Shown here one piece after another: positions 16,388-25,654 of a stretch of DNA of 64,000 nucleotides. The notes under the pieces were generated by a model. The model had not been told where the DNA came from. It saw only the letters and a list, made by a program, of their open reading frames with translations, and did not search any database. The DNA comes from Tectiglobus sp965224045. GTDB lineage: Bacteria > Pseudomonadota > Alphaproteobacteria > Rhizobiales > Hyphomicrobiaceae. The stretch spans positions 372,001 through 436,000 of the forward strand of contig CBDCYD010000016.1 in assembly GCA_965224045.1 (NCBI GenBank), read 5' to 3'. Position 1 is the stretch's first letter, and every line of letters begins with the position of its first letter. The translations under genes were made by a program, and so were the position numbers.

Positions 16388-17194
16388 GGATTGCGGTCGC
16401 CTGACCTTGGTCGTGCGGTGCTCGATCTCTTCGAGCTGCAGGTAGAGTTCGTAAGGATGGCGGTCCGGGCGTCCGCAGAATTCGCGGCCATTGTCTGACA
16501 GGACAACCTCGATCTTGGCCTTGGCTGCCTCGAAGGTTGGGATTACGTCGTTGTTCATGAGATGGACGGCGGTGATCGGCAGCTTGTTTGGATAGAGCCT
16601 GGCCCAGGCATAACGCGCATGGCAGTCGATGGCGGTTTGCAGATAGATCTTGCCGATGCCTTTGAGAGTGCCGACAAAGAAGGTGTCGACGGCGACGAGT
16701 GAGCCGGTGTGCGGGGCCTCGATATGGCGTTCACGGAACTCGGGCGAGAAGCGCTCCAGCAGGCGAACCTGCTCCTCGCTCAACTGGATCTTGCGATCAG
16801 CCGTTTCCTTCTCGAGCTTGAGCAGGCGCTCATGCTTGGTGAGCAAACCGTTGCGCTGCCAGACACCTCTTACGCCGCCGGATGAGACCTGGATGCCTTT
16901 GAGGCGCAACTCCTGCTCGACGCGTGTGGCGCCGTGGCAGGGGTGTTCGAGGGCATGATCGAGGATTGCCTTTTCGACCTCGGCCGGCACGCGGTTGGGA
17001 TGCGGTCCGCGCGGCCCGGGCAATCGGTCAACGAGGCCGTCTGCGCCATAGGTCTGGAAGTTACGCCGGATCTCGTAGAACTGCTGGCGCGAATAGCCCA
17101 TCACCTTACAGGCCTTCGAGACGTTATCGAGTTCGGATGCGAGTTCGAGCAAAGAGAGCTTGCGACGTGCTACCTTGTCAGTGGTCGTGGTCAT
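16388..17194 (-). pseudogene. IS481 transposase, N-terminal fragment
   Basis: From ATG 17194 (MTTTTDKVARRK) it has the helix-turn-helix region (ACKVMGYSRQQFYEIRRNFQ, then DRLPGPRGPHPNRVP) and the first two DDE residues (VAVDTFFVGT and EVVLSDNGREF). It ends at RRPQS, where the IS110 element begins; the catalytic Glu is on the other fragment. Beyond the junction the frame runs into IS110 sequence and reads 13-14 unrelated residues before a stop. Non-functional as it stands. Confidence 0.92.
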
Positions 17195-17490
17195 GTTGTC
17201 TGCCTTGGATGTTAGTGATGTTTGGACAACACCATCTAACCCCAACCAGCAGCGGCACGGCCACGGCTTGCGACTCTTGACGGTCGCCACCGTGGCCTAC
17301 TGTCAGGTGAATACGATCTCAGGACACACTGAGACCGCTTCGGGTCACTTTCTGCCATTCCTGCCGCTTAGAATTCGACAGGTACACCTTCAGCTGCAGA
17401 CATGATTGGTTGCCTGCTCAACGGTGTCAGCACCAATGCGGTCTTGGTCAGCGATTTCGGATGTTCCGACCGCACTCTTTGCTCGATTTG

Positions 17491-17976
17491 TTAAGCAGAC
17501 AGAACGACTTCGGCCTCGATCTCCATCGCGAAATTCATTGGCAGGCCGGCCACGCCGATCGCCGATCGTGCATGGCGGCCAACATCAGATCCAAATACTT
17601 CGATGATGAGATCGCTGAAACCATTGATGACGAGGTGTTGCTCGCTGTAGCCGGGCGCGGAGTTGACCATGCCAAACACGCGTGTCCAGCCGGCGACCCG
17701 GTTTAACTCGCCAATCTCCGCCTTCAGATTGGACAGGATTGAAAGGCCCACGGCTCGTGCTTCGAGCTGCGCCTGCTCGGTCGTCCAGTCCTTGCCGACA
17801 ACCCCATACGGGCCATCGATGGCGCCAGCCTCGTTCTGCTTTGGGTGGCCAGAAATGAGTGCACGGCTGCCCCGCACGTTTACGAAAGAAAACGGCAGAT
17901 GCAATGTGGGAGGTAGTTTGATCGGAGCTGGCAGGGTCAAACCAAGTTCGGACAATCGGTCTTCTGGAGTGGGCAT
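17491..17976 (-). CDS. RidA-family (YjgF/YER057c) protein
   Basis: 161 aa, longer than the 130-aa RidA core and like the 150-160-aa YjgF-like subgroup. Landmarks are LPFSFVNVRGSRALISGHPKQ, GLSILSNLKAEIGELNRVAGW and ARSAIGVAGLPMNFAMEIEAEVV; the last aligns with the R-x-A-x-G-V-x-x-LP motif. Its Arg could contact a carboxylate, as in RidA imine deaminases. It lies just beyond the IS481 element and seems monocistronic. Confidence 0.88.
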   Translation of the reverse strand: MPTPEDRLSELGLTLPAPIKLPPTLHLPFSFVNVRGSRALISGHPKQNEAGAIDGPYGVVGKDWTTEQAQLEARAVGLSILSNLKAEIGELNRVAGWTRVFGMVNSAPGYSEQHLVINGFSDLIIEVFGSDVGRHARSAIGVAGLPMNFAMEIEAEVVLSA

Positions 17977-18330
17977 AGGACTACTCTCGCGTGTTGGTGG
18001 GCCGGTTCAGGTTCCCCCGCTCAGTGCGCGATAGAGCGGTCGGGAATTCCGTTCAACATTGAGCGGGTCCGAGCGGTCAGCGCAAGGCGTCGTGCGGCAT
18101 AGCTGGCAATCATTTGGCAGGAGCCAGAATGTCCGATTGGTGGATCTCGCGCCGTTGGTGCCTTGCAGTACCTCGACTGCAGGCCACGTCCGCCTCCGCG
18201 ATCGAGGCTCGAACACACGACAAGGGTTTGCAGCACCTGCTCGCTAGCCGTAGCCGTGCGGGTTTCTTGGGATGCGCCCGCATACCCGCAGTACAGGTTG
18301 CCCCGCAAGGCACACTTCGCCATCCGCCCC
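17977..18330. other. Intergenic stretch, nothing recognised
   Basis: About 350 bp between the RidA-like and msrB genes. Short frames are present on both strands but resemble no family and lack ribosome sites. Confidence 0.5.
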
Positions 18331-18768
18331 CTACTCGCCGTCTTCCTCGAAATCGAGAACGACGCCGTTGATGCAGTATCTGAGGCCGGTCGGGGCAGGG
18401 CCGTCGGGGAAGACGTGGCCGAGATGAGCATCGCAGGTGGCGCAGCGGACCTCGGTGCGGCGCATGAAGAGGGAGCGGTCGTCGTGTTCGGTGAGCGCGG
18501 TATCATCGGCGGGGCGCGTGTAGCTCGGCCAGCCGGTGCCTGAGTCAAACTTGTCGTCAGACTTGAACAGAGCCGCGCCGCAACCGACGCACTTGAACAT
18601 ACCGTCGCGCTTTTCGTCGTTGAGGGGGCTGGTGAACGCGCGTTCGGTGCCGTGTTTGCGGGCAACGCGATACTGTTCCGGCGTCAGCTGCTCGCGCCAT
18701 TCAGCGTCGGTCTTTTCGACCTTGGGACGGGCGGTGGTGTTGCTGGTATTGCTGGCGGCATCGCTCAT
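18331..18768 (-). CDS. msrB: Peptide-methionine (R)-S-oxide reductase MsrB
   Basis: 145 aa. It reduces methionine-R-sulfoxide in oxidised proteins. Zinc cysteines are at CVGCGAALF and CATCDAHLGHVF; the substrate and catalytic region has SGTGWPSY and the catalytic Cys in RYCINGVVLDF (about residue 133; most relatives read RYCIN-S). ATG 18768 starts MSDAASN with a roughly 20-residue polar extension and no signal peptide, so it is cytoplasmic. It is the next gene after the antiporter operon on the same strand, with a 94-bp gap. Confidence 0.95.
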   Translation of the reverse strand: MSDAASNTSNTTARPKVEKTDAEWREQLTPEQYRVARKHGTERAFTSPLNDEKRDGMFKCVGCGAALFKSDDKFDSGTGWPSYTRPADDTALTEHDDRSLFMRRTEVRCATCDAHLGHVFPDGPAPTGLRYCINGVVLDFEEDGE

Positions 18769-18862
18769 CGGCTCGGCTCCTCGCAGGCAATGATCTCATT
18801 TCGCCACTCTATATGGGTCGCGGCGCCTGGGCCAACACATCCCATGTCCGCCAACGGATCCG

Positions 18863-20557
18863 CTAGCGGAAATAGAACAGAATGAGATAGCAGCCGAGCA
18901 TGACGGTGGCCCAGAACGCCATCGTGCCGGTCGGCCAGGTGCGCCCGAGGACGCTGTCGGTCGAGTGATGGTCGCCGATCATTCGTTCGATCTGGCCAGC
19001 GATCGAGGCAACCGATGCGGAAACGGACTTCCAGGCCTCGCGCCCGAGCAGCATCACCGTCGCGCCGACGTTGTAGCCGAGGCGACGGTAGAACCAGTCG
19101 GTGTCGAGGTTGGTGGATTTCAGCTCCGGCGGGTAGATGCCCGTGCGCATCAGGACGGTGAAGGCCAGGGCCGAGAAGATCAGGAGCTGGAGCTGGGTGA
19201 CGACGTGCTCGAGGGTGTAGGGCACGTACTTCACCTTGTAGGGCAGGATCGCGTAAAGCGCGTCGGAATAGACACCGATGCCGATGCACAGCGCGGCCGC
19301 CAGCCCCATCGCGATCAGCATGTTGAGCGGGGCTTCCTTGCAACGCTTGCCGCTGTCATGCGCGAAGAAGGCGAAGTAGGGGATCTTGATGCCGGAGTGG
19401 TGGAACACGCCGGCACTTGCAAACAGCAGCACGAGCCAGGTCCAGAAGTACTCGCCCTTGAGCGCTTCGGTCATGATCAGGGACTTGGAGACGAAGCCCG
19501 AGAACAACGGGAAGGCCGAAATCGAGGCGGCACCGACGATGCAGAACCCGGTTGTCCAGGGCATCGAGCGATAAAGACCGCCGAGCTCCGAGCCCTTCAC
19601 CGTGCCGACGCGGAACAAAACGGCGCCCATCGACATGAACAGCAGCGCCTTATAGATAATGTGGCAGAAGGCATGCGCGGCGGTGCCGTTGATCGCCATT
19701 TCCGTGCCAATGCCGATGCCGACGACCATGAAGCCGAGCTGGTTGTTGAGCGAATAGGCGAGCACGCGGCGCAGGTCGTTCTCGATCACGGCATAGAAGA
19801 TCGGGAAGGCGGTCATCGTGGCACCGATCGGGATCAGGATGTCGGTGCCGGCATAGCCGCGGGCCAGCGCATAGACGGCGAGCTTGGTGGTGAAGGCCGA
19901 CAGCATCACCGTGCCGGTGACGGTCGCTTCCGGATAAGCATCCTGCAGCCAGTTGTGCAGCAGCGGGAACGCGCACTTGATGCCGAAGGCGAACAGGATG
20001 ATCTGGCCGGCGAGGGTTTCGATGCCGATGGCGTTGAAGGCGATCGAACCGGTGTCGCGATAATACATCAGGATGCCGGCGAGCAGGATGACGCCGGAAC
20101 CGATCTGGATGATCAGGTAGCGCTGGCCGGAGCGATAGGCGCTGTCGGTTCGCGAGGCCCAGATCAGGAAAACCGACGCGATGGCGGTCAGTTCCCAAAA
20201 TACGAACAACGTCACGAGGTCGCCGGCGAAGGCGGCGCCAACCGCACTGCCGGCGTAGATCATACCGGCGGTGTGCTGCACCCAGTCGCCGACGTGTAGC
20301 GCGTAAATCACGCCAAGCAACGTCGCGATGAGAAAGATGTAGCCGAAGACAAGGCTCAGCTTGTCGACGCGCAGGGTGACGAGCGTCATGTCGAAGAGCT
20401 GGATCTGCCCCAACTCGCCCATCGGCAGGCCGAGCAGATAGATGAAGGCGGCAACGGGCAGCGCGAGCATGTAGATGCTGCGCAGGATGCCCGGCAGAAT
20501 CGGGATCAGCAGGGCGCCGGCAATGAGGATCAGGCCGGGGTTCAACTCACTGATCAT
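18863..20557 (-). CDS. Mrp-like antiporter, third large NuoL/M/N-type subunit
   Basis: 564 aa, about 14 membrane helices, proton-conducting transporter family. Conserved helix signatures are FWELTAIASVFLIW (Glu), IKCAFPLLHNWLQDAYPEA (Lys plus the HxWLxDAYP segment) and HIIYKALLFMSMGAVL. It is the last gene of the operon, overlapping the small 98-aa gene by 11 bp. Homologous to MrpD but separate from the more typical MrpD at 22389-23903. A C-terminal amphipathic extension of about 90 residues may be a lateral helix. Confidence 0.9.
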   Translation of the reverse strand: MISELNPGLILIAGALLIPILPGILRSIYMLALPVAAFIYLLGLPMGELGQIQLFDMTLVTLRVDKLSLVFGYIFLIATLLGVIYALHVGDWVQHTAGMIYAGSAVGAAFAGDLVTLFVFWELTAIASVFLIWASRTDSAYRSGQRYLIIQIGSGVILLAGILMYYRDTGSIAFNAIGIETLAGQIILFAFGIKCAFPLLHNWLQDAYPEATVTGTVMLSAFTTKLAVYALARGYAGTDILIPIGATMTAFPIFYAVIENDLRRVLAYSLNNQLGFMVVGIGIGTEMAINGTAAHAFCHIIYKALLFMSMGAVLFRVGTVKGSELGGLYRSMPWTTGFCIVGAASISAFPLFSGFVSKSLIMTEALKGEYFWTWLVLLFASAGVFHHSGIKIPYFAFFAHDSGKRCKEAPLNMLIAMGLAAALCIGIGVYSDALYAILPYKVKYVPYTLEHVVTQLQLLIFSALAFTVLMRTGIYPPELKSTNLDTDWFYRRLGYNVGATVMLLGREAWKSVSASVASIAGQIERMIGDHHSTDSVLGRTWPTGTMAFWATVMLGCYLILFYFR

Positions 20558-20843
20558 AATAGTCCTCGGGCTTCATGAGGATGACGCGCAGCATCTTGGC
20601 GGCAATCACCAGGCCGACACAGGCGACAAAACCGTAAAAGGCGTAAAAGCCCCAGTAATGCTCGATCTCGAACGGGCCGTGCTTGTGCACGAACGGGTCG
20701 ATGACGACGAGCAGTGCGCAGACGGCATAGAGCGCGTAGACGATGCGGTCGACGTTTTTGGGGTCGTCGATCCAGGTGCGTTCGTGCTCAGGGGTGACGA
20801 AGTGGTGATGGTGGGCGTCGTCGCCGTGCTTGTCATCGGCCAT
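20547..20843 (-). CDS. Small two-helix membrane subunit of the antiporter operon
   Basis: 98 aa from ATG 20843, which has AAGGAGG at ideal spacing; ATG 20864 would add seven residues. A His-rich N-terminus (DDAHHHH) is followed by two hydrophobic segments (VYALYAVCALLVVIDPFV and GFYAFYGFVACVGLVIAAKM). It overlaps both neighbours by about 11 bp and lies between two large subunits. I do not know its function; accessory or assembly subunit is likely from context. Confidence 0.85.
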   Translation of the reverse strand: MADDKHGDDAHHHHFVTPEHERTWIDDPKNVDRIVYALYAVCALLVVIDPFVHKHGPFEIEHYWGFYAFYGFVACVGLVIAAKMLRVILMKPEDYYDQ

Positions 20844-22392
20844 GGGCGAGGCCTCCTTCGGCAAGGCTCGTTTTCTGGATCAGAGACTGGGTATCGGCGG
20901 TCGCTGCGGCCTTGAGATCGATCAGCGCCGCGAACTCGTAGACGTGGCCGGCAAAGAAGAACAGGAGCAGGCAGCCGAACGCCGTGATGCAGATCGGCAG
21001 GACACAGGCGAACGGTGCTTCCGCGATCTTTACCGGGGTTCCGTCCGGCGTGCCGGGCAACGGTTTGAAGAATGCCCGCGAGACGATCGGCAGCAGATAA
21101 GCGACATTCAGGAGCGAGGAGAGCATGAATACGGCGACGGCGAACTTGTAGCCGGCATCGAGTGCACCGATGGCCAGGAACCACTTGCTCCAGGTGCCGC
21201 CGAACGGTGGCAGGCCGATGATGCTCAGCGATGCGATGAGGAAGGCGAACATCGTCACCGGCATCAGGCGGCCGATGCCGTCCAGTTCGTCGACTTCGGT
21301 CTTGTGGTGGGCAACGTAGATTGCGCCGGCGCACATGAAGAGCGTGATCTTGCCGACGGCGTGCATCACGATATGCATGGCGCCGCCGGTGACGCTGGCG
21401 GCCGTTGCTAGAGAGGCGCCGAGCACAATGTAGGCAAGCTGGCTGACCGTGGAATAGGCCAGTCGGGCCTTGAGGTTGTTCTGGTTCATGGCCACCAGAG
21501 AGGCTGCAATCAGGCAGAACGAGGAGAAATAGACGAGCCACTCGGTCTGCCCGCTGTTTGACAGGAAATCGATGCCGAAGACGTAGACGACGACCTTGAG
21601 GACCGTAAACACGCCGGCCTTGACGACGGCTACTGCGTGCAGCAGCGCGCTGACCGGGGTCGGCGCGACCATCGCCGAGGGCAGCCAGAAGTGAAACGGC
21701 ATCAGGGCAGCCTTGCCGATGCCGAATGCGAAGAGGGCGAGCAACAGGGCAAGCGGCGCCCCGCTGAGGCGTCCGTCGAGGATGCCGCCGGGCGTGAAGT
21801 CGAGCGTGCCGGCGAGGTTGTAGGTGATAATGATCGCCGGCAGCAGCAGCACCATCGACGTGCCGAGCAGCAGCAGCAGGTAGGTGCGGGCGCCGTCGCG
21901 GGCCTCGTCATTGCCCTTGTGGGCGACGAGCGGATACGTCGAGAGCGTCAGGATCTCGTAGAAGATGAACAGCGTGAACAGGTTCTTCGAGAACGCGAGG
22001 CCGATGGTGCTTGAGATCGCAACCGCGAAACACACGTAGAACGACGTCTGGCGCGGCTCGTCGTGGCCACGCATGTAGCCGATCGAGTAAATCGAATTGA
22101 TAATCCACAGCGTCGAAGCAACGAGCGCGAACAGCATGCCGAGGGGTTCGACTTTGAAGGCGATGCCGAAACCTGCGACGATGTCGAAGTTCAAGGCTTC
22201 CGGACGGGCGCCGGCGACGATGTGCGGGACCAGGTCGATAACCGTGATCCACAGCGTTCCGGCAGCGATCATCGTCACCGTCTCGCGCAGGTTCGGCACG
22301 CGATGGAAGAGCGGGATGATGAACGCGGCGATGAGCGGAATGAGCACCGCGGTCAGGATCAGCTCGGATTGGGTGAGGCCGGTAATGTTCAT
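20833..22392 (-). CDS. Mrp-like antiporter, second large NuoL/M/N-type subunit
   Basis: 519 aa from ATG 22392, which overlaps the stop of the mrpD-like gene (ATGA). It has the proton-conducting signatures FIFYEILTLSTYPLVAHKG (Glu), KAALMPFHFWLPSAMVAPTPVSALLHAVAVVKAGVF and HAVGKITLFMCAGAIY. The APTPVSALLHA signature makes it NuoL/MrpA-like rather than MrpD-like. A separate gene at 24681 supplies the MrpA C-terminal part, so this may be the MrpA N-terminal equivalent in a split arrangement. Confidence 0.9.
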   Translation of the reverse strand: MNITGLTQSELILTAVLIPLIAAFIIPLFHRVPNLRETVTMIAAGTLWITVIDLVPHIVAGARPEALNFDIVAGFGIAFKVEPLGMLFALVASTLWIINSIYSIGYMRGHDEPRQTSFYVCFAVAISSTIGLAFSKNLFTLFIFYEILTLSTYPLVAHKGNDEARDGARTYLLLLLGTSMVLLLPAIIITYNLAGTLDFTPGGILDGRLSGAPLALLLALFAFGIGKAALMPFHFWLPSAMVAPTPVSALLHAVAVVKAGVFTVLKVVVYVFGIDFLSNSGQTEWLVYFSSFCLIAASLVAMNQNNLKARLAYSTVSQLAYIVLGASLATAASVTGGAMHIVMHAVGKITLFMCAGAIYVAHHKTEVDELDGIGRLMPVTMFAFLIASLSIIGLPPFGGTWSKWFLAIGALDAGYKFAVAVFMLSSLLNVAYLLPIVSRAFFKPLPGTPDGTPVKIAEAPFACVLPICITAFGCLLLFFFAGHVYEFAALIDLKAAATADTQSLIQKTSLAEGGLAHGR

Positions 22393-23903
22393 TGCTTGAG
22401 GCCTCCAAGCAGCTGGGCGGCGGCTTGGCCGGCGACATCGTCGGTCCAACTCGTCTCCAGGCCGAAGTAGATGGTTGCGGCGGCAAGGACGAGGATCGGC
22501 AGTAACATGCTGAGCGGTGGTTTTTTTGCCTCGGCGCATCGTTCGCTGACGGGGCGGAAGTAGGCGATTTCGACGACGCGTCCGATGTAGATAACGGAGA
22601 TCAGGGAACTTGCCATCATGGCAAGGACGACCGGCCACCAGCCCTCCTCCATGGCGCCGACGCCCAGATACCACTTGGAGACGAAGCCCACCGTTCCCGG
22701 AACGCCGATGATGCTGAGGCCGCCGATCACGAATGCGGCCATGGTGAGCGGCATCTTCTGGCCCAGGCCGCCGAGTTCACTCATGCGGCTGGTGCCGATG
22801 CAGTAGACGACAGCACCGATCGCAGCAAACAGCGCCGCCTTCATGACACCGTGGTTCAACAGGTGGACGATGGTCCCGGTCATGCCGGACTGGTTGGCGA
22901 TGGCGATGCCGAGCGTGATGTAACCGATTTGCGCTACGGACGAATAGGCCAGCATGCGCTCGATACTGTCTTCGTAGACGGCAAGGATCGAGGCTATGAA
23001 CATGGCGGCCAGAGATAGCGCGAGGAGCACCTCCGTGACCGGCAACTGGGTGAGCGAAATCGCGGCGCCGAAGACCGAGAAGTAGAGCCGCAGGAAGATA
23101 TAGACGGCGACTTTGGTTGCGGTTGCAGCAAGAAATATGGTCGCAAAGGAAGGCGCGAATGCATAAGCGTTGGGCAGCCAGACGTGCAACGGGAAGAGCG
23201 CGAGCTTAAGGCTTATGCCGACAAGGATGAAGGCCAGCGCCGCCATGACGGCGCGTGACTGGTCCTCAAATGCCGGGCCGACGCGTTCGGCAATGTCGGC
23301 AAGGTTGAGGCTGCCGGTAACGATGTAGAGAAGGCCGACGCCAAGTACGTAGAGTGTCGCCCCGATAGTGCCCATGATGAGGTACTGGTAGGCCGAAAGT
23401 AACGCGCGCTTGGCGCGGCCCATGGCGATCAGCACGTAGGTTGCCAGCGACGACACCTCCATGAAGACAAAGATGTTAAATGCGTCGCCGGTTACCGCCA
23501 TGCCGAGCAGGCCGCACAGGCACAACAGGTAGATGCAGTAGAACCAGGGTTGCTTTTCGTCTGCGACCTCCCGCTCGATCGAGCGCAATGCGTAGGGCAT
23601 GACGACGGCGCCAATACCTGACACCAGCAGCAGCGTGAACGCGTTGACGATGTCAACGCGGTATTCGATGCCATAGGGCGGTTTCCAGCCGCCCAACGCA
23701 TATGAAATGATGCCGCCGTCGAGAACCTTGATCAGCAGCATCACAGAGAAGACCGGCAACGACCAGGCGACGATCAGGGAGAACGCCCAGGCGGCGCGCG
23801 CGTTGCGAAACAATGCAACCAGTCCCGATGCGATCAGCGGCGTGACCACGATCACGGCCGGGAGATGCTCCCCCAGAACGAAGTGCCCCCCTCCAGTGCT
23901 CAT
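22389..23903 (-). CDS. mnhD: Na+/H+ antiporter subunit D (MnhD/MrpD)
   Basis: 504 aa, about 14 membrane helices. Signatures are FVFMEVSSLATYVLIAMG (key Glu), LKLALFPLHVWLPNAYAFAPSF and HLLNHGVMKAALFAAIGAVVY. This is the most canonical MrpD of the three large subunits. Start and stop overlap mnhC and the second large subunit by 4 bp each. Confidence 0.92.
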   Translation of the reverse strand: MSTGGGHFVLGEHLPAVIVVTPLIASGLVALFRNARAAWAFSLIVAWSLPVFSVMLLIKVLDGGIISYALGGWKPPYGIEYRVDIVNAFTLLLVSGIGAVVMPYALRSIEREVADEKQPWFYCIYLLCLCGLLGMAVTGDAFNIFVFMEVSSLATYVLIAMGRAKRALLSAYQYLIMGTIGATLYVLGVGLLYIVTGSLNLADIAERVGPAFEDQSRAVMAALAFILVGISLKLALFPLHVWLPNAYAFAPSFATIFLAATATKVAVYIFLRLYFSVFGAAISLTQLPVTEVLLALSLAAMFIASILAVYEDSIERMLAYSSVAQIGYITLGIAIANQSGMTGTIVHLLNHGVMKAALFAAIGAVVYCIGTSRMSELGGLGQKMPLTMAAFVIGGLSIIGVPGTVGFVSKWYLGVGAMEEGWWPVVLAMMASSLISVIYIGRVVEIAYFRPVSERCAEAKKPPLSMLLPILVLAAATIYFGLETSWTDDVAGQAAAQLLGGLKQ

Positions 23904-24265
23904 AGATCTTCGTCTCCTTCGAAGATCTCATCCTCTTCGATCGTTCCGTAGGCTTCGTGGATGCGTGCCACCAGTGCGAGGCCGAGCGCGAGGGTTGCGA
24001 CGCCAACAACGATGGCGGTTAGCATCAGGACGTGGGGAAGCGGGTTTGAATAGACCTTGTAGGCAGGATCGAGGATCGGAGGTGTGCCGCCGATGATTTT
24101 GCCGGGAGAGATGTAGAGTAGGTAGACGGAGGTCTGAAACAACGACAATCCGACCAGCTTTTTGACCATGTTGCCACGGGCAATCACGATGTAGAGGCCG
24201 GAGATCATGAGAAAGATCGTGACCGCGTAGTTGTAGTGCGGTGCTATGGCGTCGAGAATCTGCAT
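23900..24265 (-). CDS. mnhC: Na+/H+ antiporter subunit C (MnhC/MrpC, NuoK-like)
   Basis: 121 aa, three membrane helices: NYAVTIFLMISGLYIVIAR, KLVGLSLFQTSVYLLYI and PHVLMLTAIVVGVATLALGLALVARI. The PHVLMLTAIVV motif is the MrpC/NuoK hallmark. The start ATG 24265 overlaps the previous stop as TGATG. An acidic C-terminus (EEDEIFEGDEDL) follows the last helix. Confidence 0.93.
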   Translation of the reverse strand: MQILDAIAPHYNYAVTIFLMISGLYIVIARGNMVKKLVGLSLFQTSVYLLYISPGKIIGGTPPILDPAYKVYSNPLPHVLMLTAIVVGVATLALGLALVARIHEAYGTIEEDEIFEGDEDL

Positions 24266-24684
24266 CAGGTGCGGCTCCTCTCGACGAAGGCATAGAAGAT
24301 CGCGACCATCGTGCTTGCGACCGTGATGATGACACCGGACTCGACCAGCAGAATGCCGAGGTGGTGGCCGTGCTTGGAGTCGTGGGCAAGGGCAGCGTAA
24401 TCCATGTAGTTCATGCCGTAGATGAATGAAAATGCACCGGTCACCGAGTAAATCAGTACGCCGAGCGGAACGAGAATGGCAACGAGCCATTGCGGCACGA
24501 CGCGCTGGGCGGCCCTGATCCCGAAGATGATGGCGTAGAGGATGATGGCGCCGGCGGCGATCACGCCTGCCTGGAAGCCGCCGCCCGGCCCGTAATCGCC
24601 GTGAAAGTGAACGTAAAGCGCGAAGACTAGAATAAACGGGATGATGAGTTTGGTGGCGACGCGGAAAATGACATCAAGCTTCAT
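24265..24684 (-). CDS. mnhB: Na+/H+ antiporter subunit B (MnhB/MrpB)
   Basis: 139 aa, four membrane helices. The segment LYVHFHGDYGPGGGFQAGVI is the diagnostic MnhB motif. It overlaps the upstream gene by 4 bp and mnhC by one base. Confidence 0.93.
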   Translation of the reverse strand: MKLDVIFRVATKLIIPFILVFALYVHFHGDYGPGGGFQAGVIAAGAIILYAIIFGIRAAQRVVPQWLVAILVPLGVLIYSVTGAFSFIYGMNYMDYAALAHDSKHGHHLGILLVESGVIITVASTMVAIFYAFVERSRT

Positions 24685-25241
24685 GCGCTGCCTCCGTCAT
24701 CTTTCTTGCCGGCGCCAGATTTCGTGCGGCGCAGCAGCAGCATGATGCCGATGCCGGCCGTGAAAATCACAGTCGTCTCGCCGAGCGTATCGAAACTTCG
24801 AAAGTCGGCTAACACGGTGGTGACGACGTTGGGCACGCCCATCTTGGGAATGCTTTGTTCGAGGTAATAGGGTGCCACGTGGACGTGAATCGGCGCATCG
24901 GCGATGCCGAAGGCGGGCAGGCCGTAGGTTCCCCAAACGAGGATGACGCCAGTGGCGGCTGCGATTGCCAGCGGCAGCAGAGTCGGGCGCACGGGGCGCA
25001 TTTCCATGGAACCCGTAAGGTGCAGCGTGCCGATCAAAACGACCGTGGAAACGCCTGCGCCGACGGCGGCCTCGGTCATGGCAACGTCGACGGCGTCGAG
25101 CACGATCATCACGCTGGCCATGAGAAAACTGTAGATGGAGGCCAGGACGACGACGCCGAATAGACTGCGTTGGCGCACGATCGCAAGTGTCACGACGGCG
25201 AGCAGCGTGAGCAGCGCCATGTTGATGTAAGATTCCATCAC
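24681..25241 (-). CDS. Antiporter subunit with DUF4040 and MbhE-like domains (MrpA C-terminal equivalent)
   Basis: 186 aa. Residues about 5-75 are a three-helix DUF4040/MbhD-like domain (SLFGVVVLASIYSFLMASVM, then DVAMTEAAVGAGVSTVV). The C-terminal part, from about residue 130, has VPNVVTTVLADFRSFDTLGETTVIF, the MbhE motif found at the end of MrpA. So the MrpA C-terminus is encoded as its own gene in this operon. Overlaps both neighbours by 4 bp. Confidence 0.9.
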   Translation of the reverse strand: MMESYINMALLTLLAVVTLAIVRQRSLFGVVVLASIYSFLMASVMIVLDAVDVAMTEAAVGAGVSTVVLIGTLHLTGSMEMRPVRPTLLPLAIAAATGVILVWGTYGLPAFGIADAPIHVHVAPYYLEQSIPKMGVPNVVTTVLADFRSFDTLGETTVIFTAGIGIMLLLRRTKSGAGKKDDGGSA

Positions 25242-25654
25242 GCCTCGCCTTTCGCGCCAGTGGCTGGAGCCTGTTCGACGGTGGCCGGCGCGCTCTGGCG
25301 CGACTGGCTATCCGGTTGGCCGTCCGTCCGGCCATCCGGGCGCCGGTCTTCGTCCAGGATCGGTTTGACGCCGGCCTCAAGGGCGGCCTGCGCCAGCGCA
25401 TGTGTTGCTACGGGCGCGGTGAAGAAAAACACGATCAAGACAAATGCCAGCTTGAGGGTGAGCAGGGTGAACCCCGTCTGCAGCATGAGGCCGATGATCA
25501 GCAATCCGGCGCCAGCGGTTTCGGTAACGCTCGTTGCGTGCATGCGCGTGAAGACATCCGGCATGCGGATCAGCCCGATTGCTCCGACCAAAATGAAAAA
25601 TGCGCCGGAAATGACGAGTGCGCCGCTCACGAGCATCAAGAGGAATTCGTTCAT
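25238..25654 (-). CDS. mnhG: Na+/H+ antiporter subunit G (MnhG/MrpG)
   Basis: 138 aa, three membrane helices. GLIRMPDVFTRMHATSVTETAGAGLLI is reflected in the segment around residues 27-55, the MnhG signature (RxPDxxxRxHAxTxxxT). The last roughly 40 residues are a hydrophilic tail beyond the normal end of the family. Coupled to both neighbours by 4-bp overlaps. Confidence 0.93.
   Translation of the reverse strand: MNEFLLMLVSGALVISGAFFILVGAIGLIRMPDVFTRMHATSVTETAGAGLLIIGLMLQTGFTLLTLKLAFVLIVFFFTAPVATHALAQAALEAGVKPILDEDRRPDGRTDGQPDSQSRQSAPATVEQAPATGAKGEA

Larger units (their letters stand above)
14452..17328 (-). mobile_element. IS481-family insertion sequence, interrupted by an IS110-family element
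   Basis: Ends start 5'-TGT on both sides, and a near-perfect inverted repeat lies just inside: 14464-14479 and 17299-17314 share TCACCTGACAGT plus flanking GTA. The element is flanked by a 5-bp direct repeat CTGAG (14447-14451 and 17329-17333), a clear target duplication. Without the inner insertion it would be about 1.26 kb, normal for IS481. The transposase, on the minus strand, is in two pieces. Confidence 0.9.

Noticed and set aside
17193..17230. GATGTTTGGACAACA as the right end of the IS481 element
   Set aside because: A TGT-type end could be placed here, but no matching inverted repeat or target duplication supports it; the CTGAG-flanked ends at 14452 and 17328 do.
18965..20299. 444-aa open frame on the plus strand
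   Set aside because: Antisense to the antiporter subunit; composition is Arg/Asp/Gly/His rich as expected from a GC-rich shadow, and no family pattern is present.
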